This document shows positions 24,341 to 32,492 of a stretch of 64,000 nucleotides of DNA, in pieces. The stretch spans positions 124,001 to 188,000 of the forward strand of contig JAEZCO010000087.1 in NCBI GenBank assembly GCA_023433505.1. The letters run 5' to 3'. Every line of letters begins with the position of its first letter. Position 1 is the stretch's first letter. Position numbers and translations under genes: made by a program. Under the pieces are notes generated by a model that did no database searches, was not told the DNA's origin, and was given only the letters and a program-made list of their open reading frames with translations. Source of the DNA: Bacillota bacterium. GTDB lineage: Bacteria > Bacillota > Clostridia > Acetivibrionales > DTU013.

Positions 24341-25396
24341 TCAACCGGCGATCAATTTTTTAAAGTTGTCGGGGTCGATTGCATGCTGGCAGGCGCTGCC
24401 GAACTCGATTCTGTCCTCCCTGCACAGCTTTGCAAGACAGCTGTCCATCGAATGCATTCCAAAGCTCAGGCCCGTGTGGATGTTGGTATTGATCTGGGGT
24501 ATCCTGGCTTCACGGATGAGATTGGAAATTGCCGGCGTCATAACCATGACTTCGGTGGCCACAACCCTCCCCTTTCCGTTTTTCCTTTTTAAAAGCTGCT
24601 GGGAGACGATCCCCTGCAATACCGTTGAAAGCTGGCTTCTGACCTGGGACTGCTGATGCGGCGGAAAGACGTCGATAATCCTGTCGATGGTCTTTGCCGA
24701 ACCGACGGTGTGCAGCGTGGAAAAAACCAGATGGCCTGTTTCCGCGGCCGTCAGGGCGGTGGAAACTGTTTCGGGATCGCGCATCTCGCCGATCAGGATA
24801 ATGTCGGGGTCCTCCCTGAGAGCCGCTCTCAACGCTTCTGCATAGCTGCATGTATCAATGCCTATTTCCCGTTGGTTGATAACGCTCCGGTTGTGCCTGT
24901 GAAGAAATTCTATAGGGTCTTCAATGGTAACAATATGACATCTTTTTTTGCTGTTGATCAGGTTGATCATGGCTGCAAGGGTCGTGGACTTTCCGCTTCC
25001 CGTCGGCCCCGTGACCAGGACCAGCCCTCTTTGCCTCCAAGCGAGGTCGGGAATGATTTCGGGAAGCCCCAGGTCTTCCAGCTTCGGAATTTCCATCGGG
25101 ATGGTCCTCGCTGCAATGGCCAGTGTCGACCTTTGCCGGAACACATTCACCCTGAACCTCCCTGTCTCCGAAAGGGAGTAAGCCGTATCCACCTGCCCCT
25201 TTTCATCCAGTACGTTTGTCATTTCCTCATTGAGGCACTGCCTCGCCATTCCTTCACAATCTGCAACGGTAAGCACCGGCTCATTCATATAGACCAGATC
25301 CCCGTGGATTCTTATCACCGGCGGTATTCCCGTACACAGGTGGAGGTCCGAAGCCTCATATTCCACTGTTTTTTCCAGCAATTTATCCAGATCCAT
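24341..25396 (-). CDS. pilT: Pilus retraction ATPase PilT
   Basis: The 351-residue GspE-superfamily ATPase has Walker A GPTGSGKST (130-138), the Asp boxes (TIEDPIEF, ALREDPDIILIGEMRD), a His box and a Walker B. AIRAGRE-like C-terminal motif is not obvious, but the size and N-terminal LHL(C)TG-x-PP-x-x-R match PilT. Its start overlaps the pilB stop (TAATG). Presence implies retractable pili, so twitching motility or DNA uptake. Confidence 0.9.
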   Translation of the reverse strand: MDLDKLLEKTVEYEASDLHLCTGIPPVIRIHGDLVYMNEPVLTVADCEGMARQCLNEEMTNVLDEKGQVDTAYSLSETGRFRVNVFRQRSTLAIAARTIPMEIPKLEDLGLPEIIPDLAWRQRGLVLVTGPTGSGKSTTLAAMINLINSKKRCHIVTIEDPIEFLHRHNRSVINQREIGIDTCSYAEALRAALREDPDIILIGEMRDPETVSTALTAAETGHLVFSTLHTVGSAKTIDRIIDVFPPHQQSQVRSQLSTVLQGIVSQQLLKRKNGKGRVVATEVMVMTPAISNLIREARIPQINTNIHTGLSFGMHSMDSCLAKLCREDRIEFGSACQHAIDPDNFKKLIAG

Positions 25397-27711
25397 TACT
25401 TTATATCCTCCTGCGCAAAGGTGACTCTGAAAAGCTCGTCAATGGAGGTTACTCCCATTTTTACAAGCCTGCCGCAATTATCCCTCAGTGTCATCATTCC
25501 GTTTTTCATTGCTGCCTCCTTGAGTGTGTTGGCCTGGACATTTTTGGCGATCATTTCGATCAGTTCACTGTTGATGGCCATGATTTCATACACCGCGATC
25601 CGGCCTTTATAGCCGATATTTCCACAGGCCGGACATCCCTTGGGCTTATATAGCTTGATGCTTTCCTCTTCCCGTATCTTCAGCACCGCTCTCTCGCTGT
25701 CGGCAGGCTCATATTCTTCGCGGCATTCGGTACAAAGCTTCCTCACCAACCTCTGGGCGATAACCCCTACGATGCAGGAGGAAATCAAATATGGCTCTAC
25801 GCCCATGTCGATCATTCGGGTGATGGAACTGGCTGCGTCATTGGTGTGAAGCGTACTCAGCACCAGATGCCCTGTTATGGCTGCGCGTATGGCGATCTCT
25901 GCCGTTTCGGAATCGCGTATCTCTCCTACCATGATAATATCCGGATCCTGTCTCAGGAAAGCCCTCAGAGCCATTGCAAAATTCAAGCCCGCTTTGGAAT
26001 TCACCTGCACCTGATTGATGCCGCTGATGGTGCTTTCCACCGGATCTTCAACGGTAAGGATGTTGATATTGGGCTTGCTGAGCTCCTTTAAGGCGGTATA
26101 GAGGGTCGTCGACTTTCCGCTCCCCGTCGGTCCCGTGACCAGCACGATCCCATGAGGATAGCGGAGGATATTGTCAAATTTCTCAAGGTCGTCGTCGAAG
26201 AACCCCAACTGCTGCTTTTTTACGTCAAAGCCTTCCTTGTCCGCAAGCCGGATGACCACCTTCTCGCCAAATATAGCCGGCAAGACCGACACACGCATGT
26301 CGTAGTCCCTGGAGTCCAGCTTCATGGATATCCTGCCGTCCTGCGGAAGCCTTCGCTCGGCGATATTCAGGCCGCTGACGATTTTGATTCTGGCGATGAG
26401 CGCCTGGTGTATCTTGCGGTCGTGCCGCATCACTTCCACCAACTGCCCGTCGATCCTGTTGCGCACCACTGTGCAGTCCTCATTGGGCTCGATATGGATA
26501 TCGCTGGATTTGTTCTGTACGGCCTTGTTGAAGATAAGATTGACCATCTTCACAATGGGCGCGTTCTGTACATCACTTATGTCCAGGTTCTCATCCGACT
26601 GATCCTCTTTGATTTCAATATCAATTTCTTCATTGACCTTTTTCATTTCCTCTTCAAAGTCCAGGGGCTTGCCGGCTCCCTCCTTTGAAGCTTTCGAACG
26701 ATGATCGGAGGTCTTTTTCTCCTTGGCCTTCTTCCGTTCCAGGAATGCGCTTATATCCTTTTCGTCTGCCAGCAGCGGGATGATCTCAAGCCCGGTGGCA
26801 AGTCTCAAATCATCAATAGCAAAGATGTTGTTGGGATCGTGCATGGCAATCCGCAGAGAAATACCTTCTTTTTCAACAGGAACGATTTGAAGCCTTTTGG
26901 CCAGGCTCTCGTTGACAAGCGCCAGCGCTTCTTCCTGCGGTTTGACGCCGTTGAGGTCTATATAGGGAATCCCCAGCTGCCTGCTCAGGCTGGCATAGAA
27001 TATATCTTTCTCAATCATGCCCTCGCCCATGAGTATTTCTCCTAAGCGACCGCCTTTTTCGCCCTGGAGTTCAAGCGCCTTTTCCAATTGCCCGGCGGTT
27101 ATGACGCCTTCGTCCACGAGGATCCCGCCGATCCTGTTTTTATTGATAACAAGACTTTCACTGCCGTTTTCCCTGCCTGCTTTTGCCCCTTTCCCGGCGG
27201 TTGTGTAATTTTCGCGCAGGCCTGCGGTTTCAGTGCCTGCATCCGATTCTTTTTTTTCTTCCGCCACAGAAATTTTTTCGACATAATACTTATCGATCAT
27301 TTTCCCGATATCCGCGGGGTCCGCATATACCGGAAGGATATCCAGAGACGTAGCTATGCGTATATCATCCAGCATAAAAATATTTTTGGGATCCTTCGTT
27401 GCGATCACCAGCGTATTTTCCCTCATTTCTACGGGAAAGACACTGTGATTTAACACCATGGTTTTGGGTATGCGGTTGATCGTCTCCATACTGCGCTTGT
27501 CGTCCTCTTTGAGCTCAACATACTCTACTCCCATGCTCCGTGCTTTTGCCCGGCTGATATCCTCCCGTGTCACACAGCGCAGTTCAAGAAGTATTTCTTC
27601 CATGCTCTTTTCGGTACGGCGCTGGATATCCCAGGCCTCTTTGAGCTTATCAAGCTTTATTTTCCCTGTCTCAATCAGGATCTGCTCCAGATCTTCCTGC
27701 AATTCAACCAT
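25396..27711 (-). CDS. pilB: Pilus extension ATPase PilB with duplicated N-terminal domain
   Basis: The 771-residue protein has the PilB/GspE ATPase core: Walker A GPTGSGKST (527-535), TVEDPVE, FLRQDPDIIMVGEIRD, and a zinc-binding CTEC...CPAC pair near the C-terminus. Two successive MshEN-type N-terminal domains (about 1-145 and 190-325) are visible, each with an RIA-type I-x-x-LP motif; they are joined by a Lys/Glu/Gly-rich linker. Typical PilB has one such domain (about 560 residues). MshEN domains bind c-di-GMP in some proteins, so the doubling may be regulatory. It is the first gene of the operon; GAGGGAATT precedes the ATG. Confidence 0.9.
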   Translation of the reverse strand: MVELQEDLEQILIETGKIKLDKLKEAWDIQRRTEKSMEEILLELRCVTREDISRAKARSMGVEYVELKEDDKRSMETINRIPKTMVLNHSVFPVEMRENTLVIATKDPKNIFMLDDIRIATSLDILPVYADPADIGKMIDKYYVEKISVAEEKKESDAGTETAGLRENYTTAGKGAKAGRENGSESLVINKNRIGGILVDEGVITAGQLEKALELQGEKGGRLGEILMGEGMIEKDIFYASLSRQLGIPYIDLNGVKPQEEALALVNESLAKRLQIVPVEKEGISLRIAMHDPNNIFAIDDLRLATGLEIIPLLADEKDISAFLERKKAKEKKTSDHRSKASKEGAGKPLDFEEEMKKVNEEIDIEIKEDQSDENLDISDVQNAPIVKMVNLIFNKAVQNKSSDIHIEPNEDCTVVRNRIDGQLVEVMRHDRKIHQALIARIKIVSGLNIAERRLPQDGRISMKLDSRDYDMRVSVLPAIFGEKVVIRLADKEGFDVKKQQLGFFDDDLEKFDNILRYPHGIVLVTGPTGSGKSTTLYTALKELSKPNINILTVEDPVESTISGINQVQVNSKAGLNFAMALRAFLRQDPDIIMVGEIRDSETAEIAIRAAITGHLVLSTLHTNDAASSITRMIDMGVEPYLISSCIVGVIAQRLVRKLCTECREEYEPADSERAVLKIREEESIKLYKPKGCPACGNIGYKGRIAVYEIMAINSELIEMIAKNVQANTLKEAAMKNGMMTLRDNCGRLVKMGVTSIDELFRVTFAQEDIK

Positions 27712-27870
27712 AATTCCCTCAAATATGTCATTATTGTTTATTTCTTAGTTTAAATTATATCTTTATTACATTTTTCGATAAATAATTAATCCGCCTTATT
27801 ATCTGTAATGAATTAGCTCTAGTAGGGTTTAGTCATTTCGCTTCATCCGGACGTGAGTATTGGTACTAGA

Positions 27871-27920
27871 TGTCCCGTGGGAGACCCCCGGCGGCGGCAG
27901 GGGGGATGGGACGGAAGACA
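27871..27920. repeat. GC-rich hairpin in the pilB leader
   Basis: In an AT-rich intergenic stretch, TGTCCCGT (27871-27878) pairs with ACGG-AA-GACA (27911-27920) and a run of five C with a run of G around a GCGGCGG loop. It is unlike a c-di-GMP riboswitch and I cannot assign it; it could be a structured leader or repeat. The rest of the 530 bases between pilB and the tRNA gene holds the terminator at 27930, repeat B at 28051 and the tRNA promoter. Confidence 0.35.
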
Positions 27921-27929
27921 CCCTTGTCC

Positions 27930-27959
27930 AAAAACAAAAAAAGAGCTCTGTGAGGGCTC
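27930..27959 (-). terminator. Minus-strand terminator upstream of the pilus operon
   Basis: On the minus strand GAGCCC-TCACA-GAGCTC is followed by TTTTTTTGTTTTT. It could end read-through from the citrate operon before the pilus operon promoter, or attenuate a long pilB leader. Confidence 0.5.
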
Positions 27960-28050
27960 CTGAAGGCTTTTTGAAATTATTGGCATTTTATAGGAATGCC
28001 CGGAACTTAAAGATCCAATTGAGGCCAACGTGACTATTCAGATACCTGCT

Positions 28051-28145
28051 GTCATTGCGAGGAGCGGAGCGACGTGGCAATCTCGACATCTTAGTGGGAT
28101 AGCATTTTGAGATTGCCTCGCTCCACTTCGTTTCGCTCGCAATGA
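28051..28145. repeat. Dispersed repeat family B, full inverted-repeat copy
   Basis: GTCATTGCGAGGAGCGGAGC followed by GACGTGGCAATCTC on the left, and GAGATTGCCTCGCTCCACTT ... GCTCGCAATGACA on the right form imperfect inverted arms of about 35 bases around a short loop. This TCATTGCGAG/GCAATCTC repeat type is common in many bacterial genomes. Confidence 0.8.
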
Positions 28146-28193
28146 CACAAATATTTCCAATTGTGTCTGAGATAATTTTCATCCATTCCGCTA

Positions 28194-28222
28194 TTGAATT
28201 ATTATTGCCCGCGTGTTATAAT
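28194..28222 (+). promoter_or_regulatory. Promoter of tRNA-Glu
   Basis: TTGAAT (28194-28199), 17-base spacer, perfect TATAAT (28217-28222); the predicted start is about 15-20 bases before the tRNA. Confidence 0.75.
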
Positions 28223-28243
28223 AACACTTGCTTGCGGAAACAC

Positions 28244-28318
28244 GGCCCATTGGTCAAGCGGTTAAGACACCGCCCTCTCACGGCGGATACAGGGGTTCGA
28301 TTCCCCTATGGGTCACCA
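28244..28318 (+). tRNA. tRNA-Glu (anticodon CTC)
   Basis: Full cloverleaf: acceptor GGCCCAT/ATGGGTC, D-loop GGTCAAGCGGTTAAGAC, anticodon stem CCGCC/GGCGG with loop CTCTCAC (anticodon CTC, reading GAG), and T-arm GGGGTTCGATTCCCC. The CCA end is encoded. It is a single gene with its own promoter and terminator. Confidence 0.95.
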
Positions 28319-28320
28319 AA

Positions 28321-28353
28321 AAAAGAACTATCTTTGCGATAGTTCTTTTTTTT
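28321..28353. terminator. Terminator behind the tRNA gene
   Basis: GAACTATC / GATAGTTC stem with TTTGC loop and nine T. A-rich upstream side lets it also serve the convergent citrate synthase gene ending at 28378. Confidence 0.88.
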
Positions 28354-28377
28354 ATGTTTCAATTTTCAAGATATACC

Positions 28378-29745
28378 CTATCTTTGCTCTATGGGCAAAT
28401 AGCCTTTTTTAGCCTCCACACATTTGTATGCAGGTCTGAAAATCTTGCCTCCGTTGACGAGTTCCTCAATAATATGCGCGCACCATCCTGCAATTCTTCC
28501 CACTGCAAATATAGGAGTGTAAAGCTCAACCGGTATTCCTAAGGATTTATATACGAAGCCCGAATAAAAATCTACATTGGCGCAGATCACCTTGTCGCTT
28601 TTCTTTTCCTGGAAGAAAACCTCAGGAGCCAGCTTTTCAATAAGCGTATACAGCTTATATTCCTTTTCAAGCCCCTTTTCGGCCGCCAGCGCTTCCGCCT
28701 TCTGCTTCAGCAGGATGGTCCTCGGGTCGGATTTGGTATAAACCGCATGGCCGACTCCGTAAATCAGACCGGACCTGTCAAAGGCTTCCTTGCGCATGAT
28801 CTTTGCAAGATATCCGGCGACCTCCGCTTCATCCTCCCAGTTCTTTACATTGCTTTTGATCTCATCCATCATTCCCATGACCTTGAGATTTGCACCGCCG
28901 TGCTGCGGGCCTTTTAACGAGCCGATCGCCGCAGCGATGGAAGAATATGTATCCGTCCCCGTCGATGTGACGACATGGGTCACAAAGGTGGAATTGTTAC
29001 CGCCTCCGTGCTCCGCATGCAGAACCAGCGCAAGGTCCAGCAGTTCTGCTTCAGACGCCGTATAGCTGCTATTCGGCCTCAGCATGTATAAAAGATTTTC
29101 AGCCGTGCTCAGCTCCTTCTTCGGAGGATGGATGTAAAGGCTCTTTCCGTCATGATAATGCGATTTTGCCTGGTAGCCATAGGCTGCCATCGTAGGGAAC
29201 CTGGCTATGATCTCAATGCACTGCCTTAAAGTATTTTTCAGGCTGTTATCGTCGGGATTGCTGTCAAAGGAGTATGAGACCAGCACACTTCTGGCCAGCT
29301 TGTTCATGATATCCTTGCTGGGAGCCTTCAAAATCATGTCTTCCGTAAAACCAAATGGAAGGGATCTGAGCTCGCCCAGCAGCTCCTTGAATTCATCCAG
29401 CTGCTTTTTGTCGGGGAGTTCGCCGAATAAAAGGAGATAGCAGCATTCTTCAAAACCGAATCTTTTTTCACTTTGAAAGCCCAGAACCAGATCATTGATT
29501 TCTATGCCCCTGTAAAATAACCGGCCCTCGGTAGGGACTTTCTCTTCCTCGTCAAAAATATAGGCACGGACGTCGCCGATCTCTGTAAGTCCTACCAGCA
29601 CACCGGTACCATCCACATCCCTGAGGCCTCTTTTCACATTGTATCTTTTGTAAAGCTCAGAATCGATTTTATCGTTTCGTTCCACAATTGTGCCGAGTTT
29701 TTCCAGGATATCATCAATATCCTTTTGTGACATGGCCTTTTGCAT
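28378..29745 (-). CDS. gltA: Citrate synthase (classical Si-type fold)
   Basis: The 455-residue protein is a citrate/2-methylcitrate synthase family member: HAEHGGGNNSTFVTHVV (catalytic His region), GSLKGPQHGGAN, and GVGHAVYTKSDPR; the third active-site acid lies in NVDFYSGFVYKSLG. An N-terminal extension of about 70 residues is typical of the clostridial type. It condenses oxaloacetate and acetyl-CoA to citrate. It is last in a four-gene operon with a Re-type citrate synthase homologue first, aconitase and a GntR regulator. Methylcitrate synthase cannot be excluded by sequence alone, but no methylcitrate genes are near. Confidence 0.88.
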   Translation of the reverse strand: MQKAMSQKDIDDILEKLGTIVERNDKIDSELYKRYNVKRGLRDVDGTGVLVGLTEIGDVRAYIFDEEEKVPTEGRLFYRGIEINDLVLGFQSEKRFGFEECCYLLLFGELPDKKQLDEFKELLGELRSLPFGFTEDMILKAPSKDIMNKLARSVLVSYSFDSNPDDNSLKNTLRQCIEIIARFPTMAAYGYQAKSHYHDGKSLYIHPPKKELSTAENLLYMLRPNSSYTASEAELLDLALVLHAEHGGGNNSTFVTHVVTSTGTDTYSSIAAAIGSLKGPQHGGANLKVMGMMDEIKSNVKNWEDEAEVAGYLAKIMRKEAFDRSGLIYGVGHAVYTKSDPRTILLKQKAEALAAEKGLEKEYKLYTLIEKLAPEVFFQEKKSDKVICANVDFYSGFVYKSLGIPVELYTPIFAVGRIAGWCAHIIEELVNGGKIFRPAYKCVEAKKGYLPIEQR

Positions 29746-29796
29746 AATTTCATCTCCTTACTTTATTGAAATTCCAATGGGGGTATGCCCCAGGGT

Positions 29797-30462
29797 TTAG
29801 CTTTGCTTCAGTAAATTCATGCTTGCATTTTTTACATGCAGCGTGGTGAGCCTTTCAGCTTTTTCGGCATCATGTTCCGTTATTGCCTGAAGGATGGCTT
29901 TATGTTCTTCCAAAGCCCTCTGCGCTCTTTCGGGATTGTTGAGCGAAGCGACCCTTGCCCGCTGCACGTAATGGTGAAACGTACTCAAGGTGTGCATCAG
30001 AGGCTTACTCTTGCTGGCCCTGAAGATGATGTCATGAAACCTGGAATCAAACAGCAGCAAATGGCCGACATCATTTTTGGCGGTATAAAATTCCTCAAGC
30101 TCCACTGCCTCTCTCAATTCCTTCAGTTCCTCGCCGGTAATTTTTTCAGCGGCCCACCGGGCTGCAAGCCCTTCGATGAGCATCCTTATGGTGTAAATAT
30201 CCTCGATGTCCTGAGCCGAAATACCTTTAACGATTGCACCTTTGTTTGGGATGGACTGCACAAGGCCTTCCAGCTCAAGCTGCCGGATTGCCTCTCTTAC
30301 CGGCGTCCTGCTTACTCCGAGCTCCTCTGAAAGCTTTGTTTCTATCAGGTTGTCCCCAGGCTGATACAATCCGTTTAAAATGTCATTCTGCAGCTGGATG
30401 AAAACCTTGCCTCTTAAAGATCCTGTCTGGGTATCTACATCATCGTATTCAACCTTAGACAT
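29797..30462 (-). CDS. GntR-family (FadR subfamily) regulator of the citrate operon
   Basis: The 221-residue protein has an N-terminal winged helix (LSEELGVSRTPVREAIRQLELEGLV, about 45-70) and an all-helical FCD effector domain with the metal-ligand pattern (D..FH...H, e.g. FDSRFHDIIFRASKS and LEEHKAILQAI-x5-AE). FCD proteins bind small organic acids, often via a metal; citrate or a relative is a reasonable guess. The gene is inside the operon and a palindromic operator lies at the operon promoter, suggesting autoregulation. Confidence 0.85.
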   Translation of the reverse strand: MSKVEYDDVDTQTGSLRGKVFIQLQNDILNGLYQPGDNLIETKLSEELGVSRTPVREAIRQLELEGLVQSIPNKGAIVKGISAQDIEDIYTIRMLIEGLAARWAAEKITGEELKELREAVELEEFYTAKNDVGHLLLFDSRFHDIIFRASKSKPLMHTLSTFHHYVQRARVASLNNPERAQRALEEHKAILQAITEHDAEKAERLTTLHVKNASMNLLKQS

Positions 30463-30509
30463 TAATATCCTCCCCTGTGGTTATTCCGCGAATATTTATC
30501 CTCTGTGCG

Positions 30510-32441
30510 TTAAACTGCGCCACCTGTTCTGGTGAGGTTCAGCAATCCGCCTGCCAGCATCATTTTAACCTGTCTTTCCGATAAGGAAACCCTGACCTTT
30601 ATGGTATAATTGCCCGTTTTATTCCATATCTCCAGCTCATTCCCGGCTGCAAGCTGCTCCCGGATATTTTCCATTACCAGTTGGTCGCCGTCTTTTATTT
30701 TGTCAAAGTCGGTCTCATCGGCAAATGTCATGGGAAGTATGCCCGAATTCACCAGGTTCGCCATATGGATCCTGGCAAAGGATTTTGCCACAACCCCCTT
30801 GACGCCAAGCTGCAGCGGTGCAAGGGCAGCATGCTCACGGCTGGAGCCCTGGCCGTAATTGGAGCCGGCCACAATGAATCCTCCGCCGTTTTCCTTGGCC
30901 CTTTTGGGGAATTCCGGATCACAGGGGGTAAGGCAATACTCCGCAAGATAGGGAACATTGGATCTGAAAGGCAGCAGTTTTGCATTTGAAGGCATAATAT
31001 GGTCCGTGGTTATATTATCTCCAACTTTGATCAAAACAACTCCCGAAAGCTGCTCCGGCATTTCCCTGTTAACGGGGAAGGGCTTGATATTGGGCCCTCT
31101 GACTACCTCTGCCTCCACGCCCTCCGGAACCGGCGGCACTACCATGTTGTCATTGATGATGAATTTATCCGGAAGAGTTACCGAAGGTGCGCTTCCCAGC
31201 TCCGCAGGATCTGTAAGGACACCGGCAATCGCGCTTGCTGCAGCGACCTCAGGACTTACCAGGTACACTTGTGCCGAAGCTGTCCCGCTTCTGCCTTCAA
31301 AATTCCTGTTGAAGGTTCTAAGGGATACCGCATTGCTGGCAGGGGCCTGGCCCATACCGATGCACGGTCCGCAGGCCGATTCAAGAATCCTGGCTCCGGC
31401 TGCAACCATATCCGCCAAGGCTCCGTTTTGTGCCAGCATGCTCAGTACCTGCTTGGATCCGGGAGAAATCACCAGGCTAACGTCAGGATTGACGGTTTTC
31501 CCTTTCAGTATGGATGCCACCTTCATCATGTCCATATAGGACGAATTTGTACAGCTGCCGATGGCAACCTGATCTATTTTTATCTTCCCGATATCTCTTA
31601 TGCCGGCTATGTTGTCCGGGCTGTGAGGTTTGGCGGCAAGGGGCGCAAGAAGACTGAGATCGATTTCTACACTCTCGTCATAGACCGCGTCGGCATCCGG
31701 TTTCAGCTCCACCCAATCCTCCTGTCTCCCCTGCGCTTTCAAAAATGCAAGCGTTACATCGTCGCTTGGGAAAATGGAAGTTGTTGCGCCCAGCTCCGCA
31801 CCCATATTCGTAATGGTGGCTCTTTCCGGCACTGTCAGGGCAGCCAGGCCTTCTCCGGCATATTCGATTACCTTGCCTATGCCGCCTTTTACAGTAAGAA
31901 GCCTGAGGACTTCCAGGATGATGTCCTTGGCAGAAACCCATGGTTTAAGCCTGCCCTTCAAATTTATCCTACAGACTTTGGGCATCATCAGATAATATGG
32001 GCCGCCGCCCATGGCCACTGCAACATCCAGGCCTCCGGCTCCAATAGCCAGCATGCCGATGCCGCCTCCCGTGGGTGTATGGCTGTCTGACCCCAGCAGT
32101 GTCATACCGGGTACGCCGAATCTCTCCAGATGTACCTGATGGCATATTCCGTTGCCCGGCCTGGAGAAATACACTCCGTGCTTTGAAGCCACCGTTTGTA
32201 TGTACTTATGGTCGTCGGCATTTTCAAAGCCTGCCTGCAATGTGTTGTGGTCTATATATGCCACTGATTTTTCCGTTTTCACCCTGGGTATTCCGATGGC
32301 CTCAAACTGGAGATATGCCATGGTCCCGGTGGAATCCTGGGTTAAGGTCTGGTCGATTTTTATTGATATTTCGGTACCCGGGAGCATTTCACCGCTTAAA
32401 AGATGTTCCTTTATAATTTTCTGCGTTAAATTCATTCCCAT
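30510..32441 (-). CDS. Aconitate hydratase (short, anaerobic/mitochondrial-like type)
   Basis: From the ATG at 32441 (GGAG 8 bases upstream; the frame's first TTG overlaps it) the protein is 643 residues. The iron-sulfur cysteines are in GSCTNSS and SACGPCIG, the substrate loop is GSDSHTPTGGGIG, and the swivelling C-terminal domain has GSNYGQGSSREHAALAP. At about 640 residues it belongs to the short aconitase group (related to homoaconitase-like enzymes) of Clostridia and Thermotogae rather than the 880-900-residue AcnA. It converts citrate to isocitrate. Central gene of the citrate operon; no isocitrate dehydrogenase gene is in the window. Confidence 0.87.
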   Translation of the reverse strand: MGMNLTQKIIKEHLLSGEMLPGTEISIKIDQTLTQDSTGTMAYLQFEAIGIPRVKTEKSVAYIDHNTLQAGFENADDHKYIQTVASKHGVYFSRPGNGICHQVHLERFGVPGMTLLGSDSHTPTGGGIGMLAIGAGGLDVAVAMGGGPYYLMMPKVCRINLKGRLKPWVSAKDIILEVLRLLTVKGGIGKVIEYAGEGLAALTVPERATITNMGAELGATTSIFPSDDVTLAFLKAQGRQEDWVELKPDADAVYDESVEIDLSLLAPLAAKPHSPDNIAGIRDIGKIKIDQVAIGSCTNSSYMDMMKVASILKGKTVNPDVSLVISPGSKQVLSMLAQNGALADMVAAGARILESACGPCIGMGQAPASNAVSLRTFNRNFEGRSGTASAQVYLVSPEVAAASAIAGVLTDPAELGSAPSVTLPDKFIINDNMVVPPVPEGVEAEVVRGPNIKPFPVNREMPEQLSGVVLIKVGDNITTDHIMPSNAKLLPFRSNVPYLAEYCLTPCDPEFPKRAKENGGGFIVAGSNYGQGSSREHAALAPLQLGVKGVVAKSFARIHMANLVNSGILPMTFADETDFDKIKDGDQLVMENIREQLAAGNELEIWNKTGNYTIKVRVSLSERQVKMMLAGGLLNLTRTGGAV

Positions 32442-32492
32442 TGTCAAATCTCCTCATAATAATTAAGTATTTTGAACCCAGTTAAAGAACTG

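Noticed and set aside
24656..25612. Long + strand frame (318 residues) opposite pilT and pilB
   Set aside because: Antisense to intact ATPase genes with Walker motifs; composition is Arg/Gly/His-rich as expected for a shadow frame.
27712..28050. c-di-GMP riboswitch ahead of the pilus operon
   Set aside because: I looked on both strands for the type I and II core sequences and found none; only a GC-rich hairpin and a terminator-like stem are there.
30999..32090. Long + strand frame (363 residues) opposite aconitase
   Set aside because: It is antisense to a highly conserved aconitase gene, has no protein-like motifs and no ribosome binding site; it reflects codon bias on the coding strand.
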